From: an uncultured Anaerolineales bacterium
GTDB taxonomy: Bacteria > Chloroflexota > Anaerolineae > Anaerolineales > Villigracilaceae
Direction: 5' to 3'
NCBI GenBank assembly: GCA_938008865.1
Contig: CALLJA010000093.1
Location: 1 to 13,738 of the forward strand
Length of the DNA stretch: 13,738 bases
Shown here: one piece after another, positions 11,829-13,738 of the stretch
How the letters are laid out: the number at the start of each line of letters is the position of its first letter
How positions within the stretch are numbered: position 1 is the stretch's first letter
Position numbers and translations under genes: made by a program
Notes under the pieces: generated by a model
What the model saw: only the letters and a program-made list of their open reading frames with translations
Told to the model about the DNA's origin: nothing
The model's database searches: none

Positions 11829-13738
11829 ATGGTTGGCCTCGTTATCGTCTCGCATAGCCGCGAACTGGCAAACGCGCTGGTACACCTCGTCAAACAGGTG
11901 ACGACGCGCCCCATCCCGATGGCCGTTGCAGCAGGTATCGGCGACGACCGCAGCGAATTTGGCACAGATGCCGTGGAAATCACGGACGCCATCCGCTCGG
12001 TCCACTCGCCCGACGGCGTCCTAGTCATGATGGACCTGGGCAGCGCCGTGCTTAGCGCGCAAATGGCGCTGGAATTCCTGGAACCCGAGATCGGGTCCAC
12101 GGTGCGTTTCTGCGCCGCCCCGCTGGTAGAAGGCTGCATTGCGGCGGGCGTGCAGATCGGCCTAGGCAGCGACCTGGACACCGTCTGCCGCGAAGCCCAG
12201 CAAGCCCTGCTCCCGAAAAAAGAGCAGATCGACGGCAGCCTGGGCGGCGGCCCGGCGGCGGAAGCCGCGCCGCTCGCGGTGGAAAGCGCGGGCCGCAAGA
12301 TCGTCCTCACCCTGCATAACCCGCATGGTCTACATGCCCGTCCGGCGGCGCGGTTCGTGCAGACCGCCGCCAGTTACAAGGCGGACGTGTTCGTCCGCAA
12401 CCTGACCAACGGCAAGGGGCCTGTCTCGGCGCGCAGCCTGAACGCCATTGCCACGCTGGGCGCGGTGGAGGAACACCAGATCGAGGTCAGCGCTGCGGGC
12501 GACGAAGCCGATGCGGCCCTGTCGGCGCTGCAGGCGCTGGTGGACGATCACTTCGGCGAGCGGCCCGCTTCTCAACCCGCACCGGCCAGCCCGCAGGCGC
12601 AACCCTCCGAGCCGCTGGCCGAGGGCGCGGCGCGCGCCATCGCCATCTCCGAAGGCATCGCGGTCGGACCGCTCTACCGCTATCAGCCGCAGGTTCCACC
12701 CATTTCGCAGGAACCCGCCAAACATCCAGAGGAAGAGTGGCAGAAATTCCAACGGGCAGTGGAGTCCGTTCGGCAGGACATCCAGCAGCGGCGCGGACAG
12801 TTCAAGGCTACGCTGGGTGAGGCCGAGGCTGCCATCTTCGACGCGCACGCGCTAATCCTGCAAGACCCTGACTTGATGGAACACACCCGCCAGGCCATCT
12901 TCGAGACGCGCCAGAACGCCTCGGCAGCCTGGCGCACAGCGGTGGACCGCGTGGCGCAAAGTTATCGCGCTCTGGAAGATGCCTACCTGCAACAACGCGC
13001 AGCCGATGTGGAGGACGTGGAAACGCAGGTGTTATTTGCGCTGGCGGGCAAAGCCGCGGCCGGGCCGATCACCTTCGAGACGCCCGTCATCCTGTACGCG
13101 CAGGACATCACCCCCACCGAAACCTCACAATTGGATATGCAGGCTGTGCTTGGCATCCTGACCGTGGGCGGCGGGCCGACCTCGCATAGCGCGATCCTGG
13201 CGCGGGCGTTGGGCATCCCTGCCCTCTCGGGCGTCAGCCCGGCGCTGGAGCGATTGCCTGCAAGCACGACAGTGGCCATCGACGGCTTCAACGGCGCGCT
13301 GTGGGTCGAGCCGACGGAGCAAGTGCGCGCCGACCTGGAAACGCGCCGTGTGGCCTGGGTCGAGTCGCGACAAAAGCTATTGAGCGCCAGCCACACCCCC
13401 GCCGTCACCCGCGACGGGCGACGCGTGGAGGTCTTTGCCAATACCGGCAGCCTGCAAGACGCGCAGTCGGCGGTGAACAACGGCGCCGAGGGCATCGGCC
13501 TGCTGCGCACCGAATTCCTCTTTTTGACGCGCGAGACCCCGCCCAACGAGGCCGAGCAATTGACCGTGCTGCGCCAGATCGGCGCGGCCATGGGCGGCTG
13601 CCCAGTCACCGTGCGCACGCTGGACGTGGGCGGCGACAAGGAAGTGCCCTACATCAAATTGCCACCCGAGGCCAACCCGTTCCTGGGCGTGCGGGCCATC
13701 CGCATGTCGCTGCGCAACACGGACCTGTTCATGGCGCA
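11829..13738 (+). CDS. dhaM: DhaM multidomain PTS phosphotransferase: EIIA-HPr-Enzyme I fusion (3' end outside window)
   Basis: The frame stays open for 636 codons to the window edge. Residues 1-134 are a mannose-type EIIA (DhaM) domain: LVIVSHS with H9, VLVMMDLGSAVLS and CAAPLVEG. An Ala/Gly linker (135-154) leads to an HPr domain (155-244), NPHGLHARPA with H169, the same number as in E. coli DhaM. A Pro/Ala/Gln linker (245-265) leads to Enzyme I: the phospho-His is H453 in GGGPTSHSAILARALGIP, followed by the PEP-binding barrel with GAEGIGLLRTEFLFL (R560) and VRTLDVGGDK (R596). E. coli DhaM (472 residues) stops before this barrel and needs free Enzyme I; this one appears able to use PEP itself. 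It would rephosphorylate ADP on DhaL. AGGGGGA (11819-11825) lies only 3 nt before the ATG. Confidence 0.93.
   Translation, partial: MVGLVIVSHSRELANALVHLVKQVTTRPIPMAVAAGIGDDRSEFGTDAVEITDAIRSVHSPDGVLVMMDLGSAVLSAQMALEFLEPEIGSTVRFCAAPLVEGCIAAGVQIGLGSDLDTVCREAQQALLPKKEQIDGSLGGGPAAEAAPLAVESAGRKIVLTLHNPHGLHARPAARFVQTAASYKADVFVRNLTNGKGPVSARSLNAIATLGAVEEHQIEVSAAGDEADAALSALQALVDDHFGERPASQPAPASPQAQPSEPLAEGAARAIAISEGIAVGPLYRYQPQVPPISQEPAKHPEEEWQKFQRAVESVRQDIQQRRGQFKATLGEAEAAIFDAHALILQDPDLMEHTRQAIFETRQNASAAWRTAVDRVAQSYRALEDAYLQQRAADVEDVETQVLFALAGKAAAGPITFETPVILYAQDITPTETSQLDMQAVLGILTVGGGPTSHSAILARALGIPALSGVSPALERLPASTTVAIDGFNGALWVEPTEQVRADLETRRVAWVESRQKLLSASHTPAVTRDGRRVEVFANTGSLQDAQSAVNNGAEGIGLLRTEFLFLTRETPPNEAEQLTVLRQIGAAMGGCPVTVRTLDVGGDKEVPYIKLPPEANPFLGVRAIRMSLRNTDLFMA

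Overview
The window is GC-rich, tightly packed and entirely plus-strand coding. Protein style and gene content suggest an Anaerolineae-type member of the Chloroflexota. That placement rests on general resemblance only and has not been tested phylogenetically.

Layout. Positions 1-1149 hold the C-terminal part of uvrC (DNA repair), overlapping by 4 nt a receiver-only response regulator (1146-1526). A DhaR-like activator follows (1558-3540). Next is the only long non-coding stretch (3541-3989). It is AT-rich and carries repeated GAAAC/TGTTTCA sites, a good sigma-70-type promoter and a strong leader hairpin. Then come glpF (glycerol channel), dhaK, dhaL and glpK, closed by an intrinsic terminator at 8147-8179. 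A second set of genes follows: an 83-residue two-helix membrane protein, a methyltransferase-like protein with paired cysteines, glpA, three genes resembling succinate dehydrogenase subunits B, C and D, and dhaM. The last gene runs off the right edge as an EIIA-HPr-Enzyme I fusion.

How it fits together. Glycerol enters through GlpF. One branch is GlpK to glycerol-3-phosphate, then GlpA to dihydroxyacetone phosphate (DHAP). The other branch is dihydroxyacetone phosphorylated by DhaK-DhaL, with phosphate from PEP delivered by DhaM, again to DHAP. In E. coli, DhaK and DhaL feed back on DhaR, and the same control is plausible here. No glycerol dehydrogenase is seen in the window.

The most unusual point is the G3P dehydrogenase. 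The GlpA flavoprotein is short: it lacks the C-terminal iron-sulfur region of E. coli GlpA, and no glpB or glpC is present. Instead it sits directly upstream of a Complex II-type iron-sulfur protein ([2Fe-2S], [4Fe-4S], [3Fe-4S] cysteine pattern) and two three-helix membrane anchors with conserved histidines. I infer a membrane G3P:quinone oxidoreductase in which GlpA takes the place of SdhA. Other notable points are a DhaM carrying its own PEP-binding Enzyme I barrel, and a DhaR without GAFTGA and with a degenerate Walker B, matched to a sigma-70-like promoter.
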